A stretch of 34,316 bases of DNA, from contig JAUJOV010000017.1 in assembly GCA_030447545.1 (NCBI GenBank), positions 1 through 34,316 on the forward strand, written 5' to 3'. The position numbers and the translations under genes are program-made. Below are positions 1 through 6,937 of the stretch, piece after piece. This DNA comes from Sphingomicrobium sp. (GTDB lineage: Bacteria > Pseudomonadota > Alphaproteobacteria > Sphingomonadales > Sphingomonadaceae). The notes under the pieces are model-generated. The model was not told the DNA's origin. It saw nothing but the letters and a program-made list of their open reading frames with translations, and made no database searches. Numbering within the stretch: position 1 is the stretch's first letter; every line of letters starts with the position of its first letter.

Positions 1-221
1 TTGCAGGCGTGTTTGAGGAGGCGTTTGGTCGCAAAGCAACGCTGACGCGTGGACCCCTAGCTAAGAAGCTCGGACCTTGGGCTGATTTTTATGAGCGCAT
101 CATCGTTCTAGCGCTTGGCGGTCATGCCCGAAGCAACATGGAAGAGGTCTTGAGAGAGGCGCGGAAGCACTCTCGGGATCGTGGGCCGATCGGCCCGGTA
201 AGGGTGCTGTTTGATCCCTGA
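1..221 (+). CDS. Hypothetical protein, C-terminal part (cut by window edge)
   Basis: The frame is open from the first bases and ends in TGA at 219-221, so the start probably lies outside the window; a GTG at 9 is the first possible internal start. About 70 residues are visible, mixed charged and hydrophobic, ending in VRVLFDP. I do not recognise the family. It precedes the excisionase-like gene by about 100 bases and is on the same strand. It could be the tail of an integrase or another early phage gene, but nothing in the residues proves that. Confidence 0.4.
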   Translation, partial: AGVFEEAFGRKATLTRGPLAKKLGPWADFYERIIVLALGGHARSNMEEVLREARKHSRDRGPIGPVRVLFDP

Positions 222-272
222 TCCGAGCCCTAAGTAACCCCTTTAGCGAGGTCCTTTTTCAGACCGTAGTTT

Positions 273-312
273 CCTCCTGTCCCACGGCGGCCCCCGCCGC
301 ACCGACAGGAGG
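273..312 (+). promoter_or_regulatory. Hairpin that buries the ribosome binding site of the next gene
   Basis: CCTCCTGTC (273-281) is the exact reverse complement of GACAGGAGG (304-312). Inside it, CGGCGG (285-290) pairs with CCGCCG (294-299) around a CCC loop. Together this is a 15-bp, GC-rich stem with one small asymmetric internal loop. The 3' arm contains AGGAGG, the ribosome binding site, 5 bases before the TTG start at 318. Translation of the HTH gene would be blocked in the folded state. There is no T-run after the stem, which argues against a simple terminator. Confidence 0.6.
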
Positions 313-317
313 TAGAA

Positions 318-518
318 TTGGAACCGATCGGTCTAAGTATTCCCGACACCGGCAAGGCGCTCGGTGGTCCGGAGAAGCCCCTTTCCCGCAACACCATCTA
401 TCGGATGATTGGGCGCGGAGACCTTGAGGCTTTCAAGGTGGGTTCGCGCACTCTTGTGTCGGTTCCCAGCATCAAACGCGTGGCGGAAAATGCTCGCCGG
501 CTGTCGGTCGTTGGCTAA
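318..518 (+). CDS. Excisionase-like helix-turn-helix DNA-binding protein
   Basis: A 66-residue protein whose centre reads LSRNTIYRMIGRGDLEAFKVG, the layout of MerR-type/excisionase winged helices in which the HTH is followed by a short wing (here KVGSRTLVSV). Proteins of this family bind att-site or operator DNA in prophages and integrative elements. The TTG start at 318 is chosen because a perfect AGGAGG lies 5 bases upstream; that site is locked in a hairpin. The stop TAA overlaps the ATG of the next gene by one base, so both are co-translated. The role could be excision or early-gene regulation; the sequence does not separate the two. Confidence 0.65.
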   Translation: MEPIGLSIPDTGKALGGPEKPLSRNTIYRMIGRGDLEAFKVGSRTLVSVPSIKRVAENARRLSVVG

Positions 519-766
519 TGAGCGGCCTTCGGGGGTCGCCCCAACACGAAGGAAGCCGCCACGGCGGGAACCGTGACGACTTCGATCTGAGCAGCATCCT
601 GGCCGGCGCTGAAGCTCAGTTTGATACAGCCACCTATATCCAGTTGCAAACCTGGGCTCGGCACCTCCTGCGGGCTGTCGAGGGCTTCCAGCACCGACAG
701 CTGCGTCGGGCAGAAGGAGAGCGTGCAGCGGTGGCGGCCGCACGAAAGGCGGTCGCCCGTGGCTGA
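518..766 (+). CDS. Small prophage-type protein of unknown function
   Basis: An 82-residue protein with no family that I recognise. The ATG at 518-520 overlaps the stop of the HTH gene (TAATG). The N-terminal third is rich in Gly, His, Ser and Arg; the rest is predicted mostly helical, with an Arg/Ala-rich C-terminus. Its position between an excisionase-like protein and a P-loop replication-type protein fits an early phage gene. The coupling to its neighbours is the best reason to believe that it is real. Confidence 0.45.
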   Translation: MSGLRGSPQHEGSRHGGNRDDFDLSSILAGAEAQFDTATYIQLQTWARHLLRAVEGFQHRQLRRAEGERAAVAAARKAVARG

Positions 767-1121
767 TCTCTCCGGCACCCATCGCGAGGCGGCGCTCGCC
801 AGCGAACCTGATCCGCCTGCCGAAAAGAAAAGCGGTACTCCGCCGATTGATGCGATTGCGACGTTCGCCCCGTGGGCGTCAGAGAACGAGCGGGCACTCA
901 GACGCCGAATCCACCGAGCGCACGGTTCTGCGATGGCAAGGGCCCAGCGCTCGCGGCATGGCCGCGCCAGGGCGATCTTCTGGCTTGCGGCGCAGATGAG
1001 CGGCGACTGGACGTTCGCCAGGGCGGCAACTGAGGATCTGGAGGACGTGCTTAAGACGCTGTCCTATCTGTTCTTGGCTGCCGGCGCTATCGAGCGCGTG
1101 GAGGCTCCCGATGAACGGTGA
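759..1121 (+). CDS. Small prophage-type protein of unknown function
   Basis: A GTG at 759 overlaps the end of the preceding gene by 8 bases and gives a 120-residue protein; the frame is open further upstream, but that extension lies within the preceding gene. The middle (residues about 45-75) is strongly basic, with RRRIHRAHGSAMARAQRSRHGR, followed by a more hydrophobic helix-forming part. The basic patch suggests nucleic acid contact, but that is only inference. The stop overlaps the start of the DUF3631 gene by 11 bases, so it sits inside the same early phage operon. Confidence 0.45.
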   Translation: MADLSGTHREAALASEPDPPAEKKSGTPPIDAIATFAPWASENERALRRRIHRAHGSAMARAQRSRHGRARAIFWLAAQMSGDWTFARAATEDLEDVLKTLSYLFLAAGAIERVEAPDER

Positions 1122-2368
1122 GCCCGCCCTGAAAGCCGATCCGTGGGACCATGCCGCGACGGGCGCTGAGCTGCTTGATGACGTGCACGCGTTCCTGGGC
1201 AGGTTTGTCGCCTATCCCGGCGAGCACGCGCAAGTCGCTCACACGCTCTGGATCGCCCATGCGCACCTGATGGCAGCGTGGGATTCGACGCCTCGTTTGG
1301 CGTTTCTTTCGCCTGAGCCTGGCAGTGGGAAATCGCGAGCCCTGGAGGTAACTGAACTGCTGGTCCCGCGGCCGATGCCGGCGGTGAATGTGTCAGTGTC
1401 CTACCTCTACCGCAGCGTGAGCGCTGGAGATGGCGCCCCGACGATCCTCTATGATGAAATCGACACTGTTCGGCGCGAAAACGTCATCAGACAATGAGGA
1501 TATCCGGGGCCTGCTGAATGCCGGCCACCGTCGCGGGGCTATCGTCGGGCGCTGTATCGTGCGGGGAAAGGCAGTCGAGCTTGAGGACTTCCCCGTTTAC
1601 GCTGCGGTGGCGCTTGCGGGGCTTGGCGACCTGCCCGACACAATCCTCACCAGGAGCGTCATTGTACGCATGCGGCGCCGGGCTCCGGGCGAGCACGTCG
1701 AGCCGTTCCGTCGGCGCATCCACGCTGAAGAAGGCGAAGCACTGCGCGACAGACTCTCCGCCTGGGCTGCCGAGGTCGAGCCTGCCGTGACGGGTGTCTG
1801 GCCGGAGATGCCGGACGCAATCAGCGATCGGGACGCAGACGTGTGGGAAGCATTGCTGGCCGTGGCAGATGCGGCTGGGGGCGATTGGCCTGAGCGGGCC
1901 CGCGTGACGGCTGTTACGCTTGTTACGCTCTCTAAGTCGAGCACGCCCAGCTTGGGTGTGAGACTGCTTGACGACCTGCGGACGATCTTCGCCGATGAAG
2001 ATCAGCTGGCGACAGAGCACATACTTACAGAGCTACAGAAGCTGGACGAAGCCCCCTGGGGCGATCTGCGGGGGAAGCCACTGGATGCTCGTGGGTTGGC
2101 GCGTCGCCTGCGGCCCTATGACATTAGACCGACGACAATCCGTCTGCCGGCGGGCACGGCTAAGGGATATAAGCGCGGAGACTTCTTGGACGCATGGTCG
2201 CGTTATCTCCGCGCGCTCCCCATAGAATCCGTAACATCCGTAACACCCGTCACGGAACCGAGGTTCGGCCCTGACGGCAGCCGCCTAGCGCCCGGCGAGA
2301 CTGGCGATGAGCCGGTGCCTGGCTTCGAGGATGTTTGGAGCCACGGTCCATCAAGGCCGATTCAGTGA
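1111..2368 (+). pseudogene. DUF3631 domain P-loop NTPase, one frameshift
   Basis: Replication-associated NTPase of the DUF3631 type, usually found as part of phage or plasmid primase-helicase modules. A Walker A motif (SPEPGSGKSRALE) and a Walker B motif (TILYDEIDTV) lie in the first frame (1111 to about 1470). The protein continues in another frame from about 1468 with FGAKTSSDNEDIRGLLNAG and HRRGAIVGRC, the typical sequence after Walker B. Two bases appear lost at 1466-1472, in a GTT stretch. The C-terminal part has the LDARGLARRLRPYDIRP segment and an end motif like GYKRGDFLDAWSRYL, common in this family. Total length is about 418 residues, near family size. The frameshift may be a sequence error, since the rest is well kept. 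There is no primase domain in the visible part. Confidence 0.8.
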
Positions 2369-2426
2369 CAGCCGCATCTGAAGCGAAGCGCCGTAACTCT
2401 GCGCAGCTCTTGTTGGGGCTTGGACG

Positions 2427-2675
2427 ATGCATCGGGGCTACATCCATAACTTCACCGTGATGGGCATTCGGTTCGTTCGGCGGCCGACATCCGAACAGCC
2501 GGAAGAGGGGACGATCGGCTTCATCGACAACGGCGTCGGTGGTGGCTGGACCGATCGCGACGTGGGTGTGTTCAAGAATGGAGAGTGGCGGAAGCCTTCT
2601 GGTGCCGCGCCTCGCTTCGTGCCTGCCTTCTGGACCGTGCTGGATGATGCAAAGGGCTCCAGCCATGGAAGCTGA
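2427..2675 (+). CDS. Small phage protein of unknown function
   Basis: An 82-residue protein beginning MHRGYIHNFTVMGIRF, with many Gly, Asp and aromatic residues (FIDNGVGGGWTDRD). I do not recognise a family. It follows the DUF3631 gene after about 60 bases and its stop overlaps the next start (ATG at 2665) by 11 bases, consistent with the compact same-strand arrangement of this phage-like block. Residue composition looks like a folded, mostly beta protein rather than a random frame. Confidence 0.5.
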   Translation: MHRGYIHNFTVMGIRFVRRPTSEQPEEGTIGFIDNGVGGGWTDRDVGVFKNGEWRKPSGAAPRFVPAFWTVLDDAKGSSHGS

Positions 2676-3456
2676 GCGTCAGCCCATGCCCGATGCGCTG
2701 CGCCTCTTGGCGGAGGGAGCCAAGCGGCGGCACCAAAAGCGTGCAGCGATCCCTGAGGTGCGCCTGCCTTCTGGCCCCGTCGAGCGCCTGGAGTGCCCAT
2801 ACATCGAGGGAGATTGGGAGCTGTGGGTCTGTCTGCTGCTGGAGTGCTTTGGGACGCGTACGGTTACCGTCGGCGCCGCTTTCATGCGGCAGCTCGCGGA
2901 TCTTTGCCCTGAGGTGCTTTACGACGGCGAGGAAGTGCGGCGCCGGAATGACGCAGTGCTTGAACAGGCCTTGGCGATCGTTGCCAGCCTGAAGCCTCGC
3001 AGCGAGGCGGAGGCGGCGCTCGCGGCGCAAGCGGTGGCACTGCACCTCACGTCCATGAAGGTCGGCAAGGAGCTTGCATGCCGGAGCTATCCCGATCCGC
3101 GCACTGTCGCGTCGCTAGCGGGGGTGACGAAGGCATACGCGGCAACGCTGGACACGATGCGGCGGCTAAAGGGCGGGAACACGACACGACAAACTTTTAG
3201 GGTGGAGAAGCATGTTCATTACCACGACGAGCGACACGTCCACTTCAGGCGAGGGGGGCGAAAATCAGGAAGCCAACCCGATGCAACGGAAGGAAAACGC
3301 GCGCGCGCGAACCATGCCGCTGAGCCTCAGGAACGCCCCGCGCTGTCAGGCCCGCAGTCGGTCCACGGGGAGGTCATGCCGTTCTCCAGCCGTGAGCGGG
3401 AAGCGGACATGCCGCATGCACGGGTCGGCTCGAGGATCGGGAGCCCCGAAGGGTGA
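2665..3456 (+). CDS. Prophage-associated hypothetical protein
   Basis: From ATG 2665 the frame gives 263 residues. The first 200 are convincing: a helical segment with a GDWELWVCLLLECFGTR stretch, then an alanine-rich helix (EAALAAQAVALHLTSMKVG), then TLDTMRRLKGG and a His-rich part (HVHYHDERHVHF). Similar His-rich ends occur in alphaproteobacterial prophage proteins located just before HGGxSTG genes. The last 50 residues overlap the next gene by 143 bases, which is unusual, so the true end may lie earlier with a base miscounted near 3255 in the G-run. Function is unknown; the place in the order could fit a packaging-related or early regulatory gene. Confidence 0.55.
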   Translation: MEAERQPMPDALRLLAEGAKRRHQKRAAIPEVRLPSGPVERLECPYIEGDWELWVCLLLECFGTRTVTVGAAFMRQLADLCPEVLYDGEEVRRRNDAVLEQALAIVASLKPRSEAEAALAAQAVALHLTSMKVGKELACRSYPDPRTVASLAGVTKAYAATLDTMRRLKGGNTTRQTFRVEKHVHYHDERHVHFRRGGRKSGSQPDATEGKRARANHAAEPQERPALSGPQSVHGEVMPFSSREREADMPHARVGSRIGSPEG

Positions 3457-3568
3457 GGCCAATGGTGCTTGGAAGCATGGCGGGTTCACTGCCGAGGCTG
3501 TCGAACTTCGGCGCAACGTAACCCGCTTGTTGAGGATGATACGGGAAGACGGCGATGTCGGTCGCTAG
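3314..3568 (+). CDS. HGGxSTG-type small phage protein
   Basis: From ATG 3314 an 84-residue protein carries the typical order of this family: a cysteine in NAPRCQARSRSTGRSC, a basic CRMHG segment, then GAPKGEANGAWKHGGFTAEA and a helical end. The two Cys/His clusters may bind zinc, though this is inferred from spacing. Such proteins are frequent near the replication-to-packaging boundary of alphaproteobacterial prophages; their function is not known. A longer version starting at 3212 is possible but would lie fully inside the preceding gene. The end overlaps the next start by 14 bases. Confidence 0.65.
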   Translation: MPLSLRNAPRCQARSRSTGRSCRSPAVSGKRTCRMHGSARGSGAPKGEANGAWKHGGFTAEAVELRRNVTRLLRMIREDGDVGR

Positions 3569-3806
3569 CGAAGCGGACAAACGGCAAATGCCTGGCGGCC
3601 CCGAAAGCCCGTTTCCTTTGCCGCTCGAGGATGAGCGCCTCACGCCAAATGCGGTGGCCGGGCGTTGCGCGGCGCTTCTTCCCGAACTGCTGGCTCGTCG
3701 GGATGCGACGAAGGACCCCAAGGAGAGGAAGGATCTTAGCCGGCGGATACGGTCGATCCGTTCGGTGCTTTCCTGGGCAAAAACGCGCGCGGGGTATCGA
3801 GCGTGA
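3555..3806 (+). CDS. Small phage protein of unknown function
   Basis: An 83-residue protein with a proline-rich start (PGGPESPFPLPLEDERL) and a charged helical C-terminus (ARRDATKDPKERKDLSRR). It starts inside the end of the HGGxSTG gene and ends in a GTGA overlap with the next gene. The tight packing on one strand makes it likely to be real. I do not recognise the family. Confidence 0.45.
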   Translation: MSVASEADKRQMPGGPESPFPLPLEDERLTPNAVAGRCAALLPELLARRDATKDPKERKDLSRRIRSIRSVLSWAKTRAGYRA

Positions 3807-4093
3807 ATGGTGACGTACTCCAAGCGGCCCTAGCGAAACTCATTCGTCGCCGTTCTCAGCCCACGATGGAGCGGGAAGGATACGAACCCGGTGAGCTGGC
3901 CGCCCTGATGGCGTGGGCCGACATTCGCTTACGTCAAACTGAACTCGCCGCAGCCATGATGCAGAGCGGTACGCGGGCGGAGCGAAAAGAGCGCAACAAG
4001 ACGGCTTGGGCTGCGGGGGACCGCACGGCCTGGGGTGGGGAGCGGAGGCGGCGCGATCCTCGAAGGGGGTGGCGCAATCGGCGCGATCGGTAG
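3803..4093 (+). CDS. Small phage protein of unknown function
   Basis: GTG at 3803 overlaps the preceding stop by four bases. It encodes 96 residues: a plausible folded first part (MEREGYEPGELAALMAWADI, then RLRQTELAAAMMQSG), followed by a tail of Arg, Gly and Trp that is less protein-like. The tail may be out of frame, with a miscounted base after about 4000. This is the last gene before the prophage order is interrupted by the repeat-bearing region at 4094-5300. Confidence 0.4.
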   Translation: MNGDVLQAALAKLIRRRSQPTMEREGYEPGELAALMAWADIRLRQTELAAAMMQSGTRAERKERNKTAWAAGDRTAWGGERRRRDPRRGWRNRRDR

Positions 4094-4115
4094 GAGGCGG
4101 GTGGCAGGTTTTTTT

Positions 4116-4143
4116 ATGTCTGCTTCCGACCCATTCCAGGCAT
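4116..4143. repeat. Dispersed palindromic repeat, copy A
   Basis: ATGTCTG, a 14-base loop CTTCCGACCCATTC, then CAGGCAT. The arms pair, with one G-T wobble. The sequence matches the other copies in the window (consensus ATGTCYG, CTTTCGACCCATTC, CRGACAT). It follows a run of seven T right after the last small phage gene. Confidence 0.7.
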
Positions 4144-4475
4144 TAGCCGCTTAGGTCCGATTCCACCCCCGTGGTCGACGTCCGCAACCAAGCGACGCAG
4201 AAAGCGTTTAAGTCATTGGAAAGAGCCCCTTTCCGGCCCGGTGGAGTCTCCTCGGCCGGGCCTCAGCTCCGAACCTTAGAACATCGGCAGACGTGCTTGG
4301 TGAAGATGGTGACGGTGCAAGGGAGCGGCCAGCCCCTCTGGCTCACACCAGGGGCTCGCCGCTCCACATCCGCGCCGGAGTTGCGCTCATAGCGGATGCG
4401 GGCCGAGGACTAGTCTGCCTGTTCAGCAGTGACAATCCTCCGTCACCCATTAAGGCGCCATCCGACGTTGCACCC

Positions 4476-4557
4476 AAAGCAGACAGCAGTCCCTTATGTC
4501 TGCTTTCCACCCATTCCGACATTAGGCTAACGTCCGCTTTCGAGCCATTGCGGACAT
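4476..4557. repeat. Dispersed palindromic repeat, tandem copies B1 and B2
   Basis: B1 (4496-4522) and B2 (4530-4557) are head-to-tail copies of the same element, joined by TAGGCTA. A third half-element in reverse lies just before: AAAGCAGACA (4476-4485) is the exact reverse complement of TGTCTGCTTT (4497-4506), with 11 bases between. The rest of 4094-4638 shows no convincing gene: short frames there contain peptides such as NGSKADVS that arise only from translating this repeat. Confidence 0.7.
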
Positions 4558-4638
4558 TGGCATGTGCACCCCCATGGCGTACCACCCGCTACATGCCTGT
4601 TACGGGCCTAGCAATGGGGTCGGTCACGCACCAATTCG

Positions 4639-5101
4639 CTAGTAGCCGCGTCCGTGTGCTGTAACTGGCTGGCCAGTCGGTGACACTAGGTGCCAAGTGC
4701 CCCAAGCGTCCGTCACATGCTGTCCAGTCGTGTCACCCGGGACACGATCGCGTGTAGTAGTAGAGCGGCCACCATGTACGCCAGCTGAGGCCCACCGGCT
4801 CCTGGATAACAGTGAGCATTGCCGGATTGATTCCGGGTCCGACGATGGGTGCGCCTCCAAGCAGCGGAGGCCAGACTCGCAGACATTCGCCCGAGCAGCG
4901 GCTTGCGCCGGTTGTACCGCGCGTCCCTTGGAGAAGGTACAGGCTCATTCCGTTGGGTCCGACAAGGTACGGACCATGCGGGGCTTTAGCCGCAACCGAT
5001 ACGGTGCCGGCCGACGACCCGTAACCGGGGGCAGGCGCGACTGTCGCGCATCCGCTGAGGAAAATGGTTGCTGCGGCAAATAGGGCGGTCGGAATCCGCA
5101 T
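4639..5101 (-). pseudogene. Secreted repeat lipoprotein (COG4315/Lipoprotein_15), frameshifted
   Basis: The protein starts at 5101 with MRIPTALFAAATIFLSGC: a lipoprotein signal peptide with lipobox LSGC, after a GGAAGGAG ribosome binding site. The mature part has the family pattern of the predicted lipoprotein group with YxFWxxD-type repeats: GPYLVGPNGMSLYLL, then CSGECLRVWPPLL, then WWPLYYYTR. The frame is lost near 4752, and the end of the family (DRVPGDTTGQ, then GTWHLVSPTG) continues in another frame to TAG 4639-4641. The break is in an ACGCGA stretch where a CG pair is probably missing. Function of the family is unknown; members are outer-layer lipoproteins. It lies opposite to the phage genes and between repeat copies, so it is likely not part of the prophage. 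Confidence 0.75.
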
Positions 5102-5208
5102 CGCGAGTTCTCCTTCCACGACCTTCAACGCAACTAGAAGTGCGCCGTTCCAGCGGGGTGCAACCGCTCGCTCGCACCTGCGAGCTTACCGCCGTCAGCT
5201 TTTCATCC

Positions 5209-5233
5209 AAAGCAGACATTAGCCGAACGTCCG
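5209..5233. repeat. Dispersed palindromic repeat, partial copy C
   Basis: AAAGCAGACATTAG followed by AACGTCCGC has the same joint as between B1 and B2 (GACATTAG then AACGTCCGC). Only half-elements remain on each side. It lies between the lipoprotein start and the return of phage genes. Nothing else is recognisable in 5102-5326. Confidence 0.55.
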
Positions 5234-5326
5234 CGCGCCTGCCGGCTGGACTTTGCTCGCATTCTGTGCTAGCGCGGTCCAGTTCTCGCGAGTTGGCGGG
5301 ATCGCGAGTTGAGGCGAACCACGCCA

Positions 5327-5882
5327 ATGACGCCCGAAGATGTTGGGTTGGCAGGTCAAGGCGATCACGCAGCGCTGCGGCGCATGCGCGACCATTGGCT
5401 CGATCTCGTCACTGGCCTGGCGGCAAACCCACTCCTGCCGAAGCATGAAGCTCTGGCCCAGCTTGAATTGCTGGCGGCGTTGGCGGCGAGTCATGGGCGA
5501 GCAGAGGATCAGGTCGCGTTGCTCGCTGCCTTTCAGGTTCGGATCGACGCTCTGGAGCAGAACAAAGCGGCGGCTGAAGGGCTCGCGAAAGAGGCGGTCG
5601 AGGCAAAGAACGTCCGCGGCCTCGATCACGGAGCGCCTTGGTTGTGGAGTACGATGAGCGGCTGGGTCGCTATCACGCAAAGAGGGACGAGCTGTTGGGG
5701 GCCATCTTCGGCAGCAGCGATGCGGAAGCATCCGCGATGCTTGTAACCGCCCTGACGCTCCAGGCGGATCGCGGCGACAGGCTGCGCCACTGCTGCAGTT
5801 CATAATGGATTCGGTCACCCCCGAGCAGGCGCAAGCCATCCAGGCCGCAGTCCGCAAGATGGAAAAGGAAGCAGTCCGATGA
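5327..5882 (+). pseudogene. Phage structural-region protein, two frameshifts
   Basis: ATG 5327 begins MTPEDVGLAGQGDHAALRRM. The chain runs in one frame to about 5640 (EALAQLELLAALAA, then an Ala/Glu-rich helix), in a second frame to about 5785 (VEYDERLGRYHAKRDELLGA) and in a third to TGA 5880-5882 (MDSVTPEQAQAIQAAVRKM). Each step fits one lost base. The joined product is about 184 residues and strongly helical, coiled-coil-like. The last codon overlaps the next start by ATGA, which supports this reading of the end. I do not recognise a family; the location suggests a virion or assembly factor of a podovirus-type module. Confidence 0.5.
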
Positions 5883-6937
5883 GCTTGATGCCTTTAACAA
5901 GGCCATTCCCGCCGCGCTTCAACCTGGGGCAACTGCTCGCAAGCGTTGCTGGTGGGGGCGCCCCGCTCTTCCGCTCCGGTGCTGTCGGTTCCGTGTGTTC
6001 TACCCTCGCCGGCTCCTGCGCCAGGTCCTCACTTCACAAGCCCTGCGGCCGGTGGGACGCCGCCACCGCCAATGAATGGCGGCGAGCCTGCCCGATCCAC
6101 AACGGCAGCTGGGCAGCCGATCCGATTGCGCTGGCGCTGGGGGGACACACTCACGTCGCCTATGCGCGTCGATGTGCCGCCTATCGTGATGCCGCCCCAA
6201 AATCCGAGCAGCCCCCGCCCCAAAAGGGAATGAGCAAGGGTCAGATCATCGCCGGCATTTTTGGTGACATGCTTGCCGGAGTAGCTGGGCGGCCGGGGAT
6301 GTTCGCTCAGACAATGCAGCGACGGCGCGAGCTTGAAGAACAGAGAAGCGCTGAAGAGGCTCGCTGGCACCGCGACCGCAACGCCAAGCGCGAGGACGAT
6401 CTGCGACCGCGTGTTGAGCAGGTTGGCGATGCGCTGGGAATGCTGGACCCACAGGCTCAGAAGTTTGAGCCCTTCTATAGAAGACCGCAGGCGTTCGAAG
6501 CCTACGCCGAGGCGCAGGGATATGAGCCCGGAACACCGGAATACGCGCAGGCCGTGGAAGACTATCGGCTGGGCTCGTGGAGCGACCCGGCGCTGGAAAA
6601 CCGAACGGGCCTTGAAGAGGTCAAATCTGACGATCGACTGGAGTTCGAAGCGTTCAAGGCGGCGAAGCGGCTGCGCGAGCTGAACTTGAGGCTCGGCGTC
6701 ACTCGGCGTGGCCAGGATCTGACCGACAGTCGGGTGCGGCGCGGACAGGACATTGGAAGCCGCGATCGAGTGCGCGGGCAGGACATGACCGACTCTCGCG
6801 TGCGCGGCAGTGCAACGTACCAGGGACGAGGCGGCCGCGGCGCAGCGGCTCGCGCCATCAATCCGGCAACAGGACAGGCGGCCGTCTTGAAGAACGGTCG
6901 CTGGGTGGATGAGCGAACCGGGAAGCCGGTCCAGTAA
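5879..6937 (+). CDS. Phage virion-associated protein with RGQD repeats
   Basis: The 352-residue frame starts with an ATGA overlap. From about residue 118 it is convincing: MSKGQIIAGIFGDMLAGVAG (a glycine-rich hydrophobic helix), then a long charged helix (MQRRRELEEQRSAEEARW), then a tail with three copies of a motif like RGQDxTDSRVR (about residues 280-315). Residues 25-110 are doubtful: another frame over 5946-6225 gives a proline-rich linker ending VDVPPIVMPPQNP that looks more natural, so two compensating frameshifts may lie at about 5946 and 6225. Gene order, directly before the giant ejection protein, suggests an internal virion or tail-tube component. The stop TAA shares one base with the next ATG. 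Confidence 0.55.
   Translation: MSLMPLTRPFPPRFNLGQLLASVAGGGAPLFRSGAVGSVCSTLAGSCARSSLHKPCGRWDAATANEWRRACPIHNGSWAADPIALALGGHTHVAYARRCAAYRDAAPKSEQPPPQKGMSKGQIIAGIFGDMLAGVAGRPGMFAQTMQRRRELEEQRSAEEARWHRDRNAKREDDLRPRVEQVGDALGMLDPQAQKFEPFYRRPQAFEAYAEAQGYEPGTPEYAQAVEDYRLGSWSDPALENRTGLEEVKSDDRLEFEAFKAAKRLRELNLRLGVTRRGQDLTDSRVRRGQDIGSRDRVRGQDMTDSRVRGSATYQGRGGRGAAARAINPATGQAAVLKNGRWVDERTGKPVQ

Noticed and set aside
4343-4585. Minus-strand frame with NVRNGSKADVSLMS
   Set aside because: It is a translation of the palindromic repeat, known as a source of false hypothetical proteins; no ribosome binding site.
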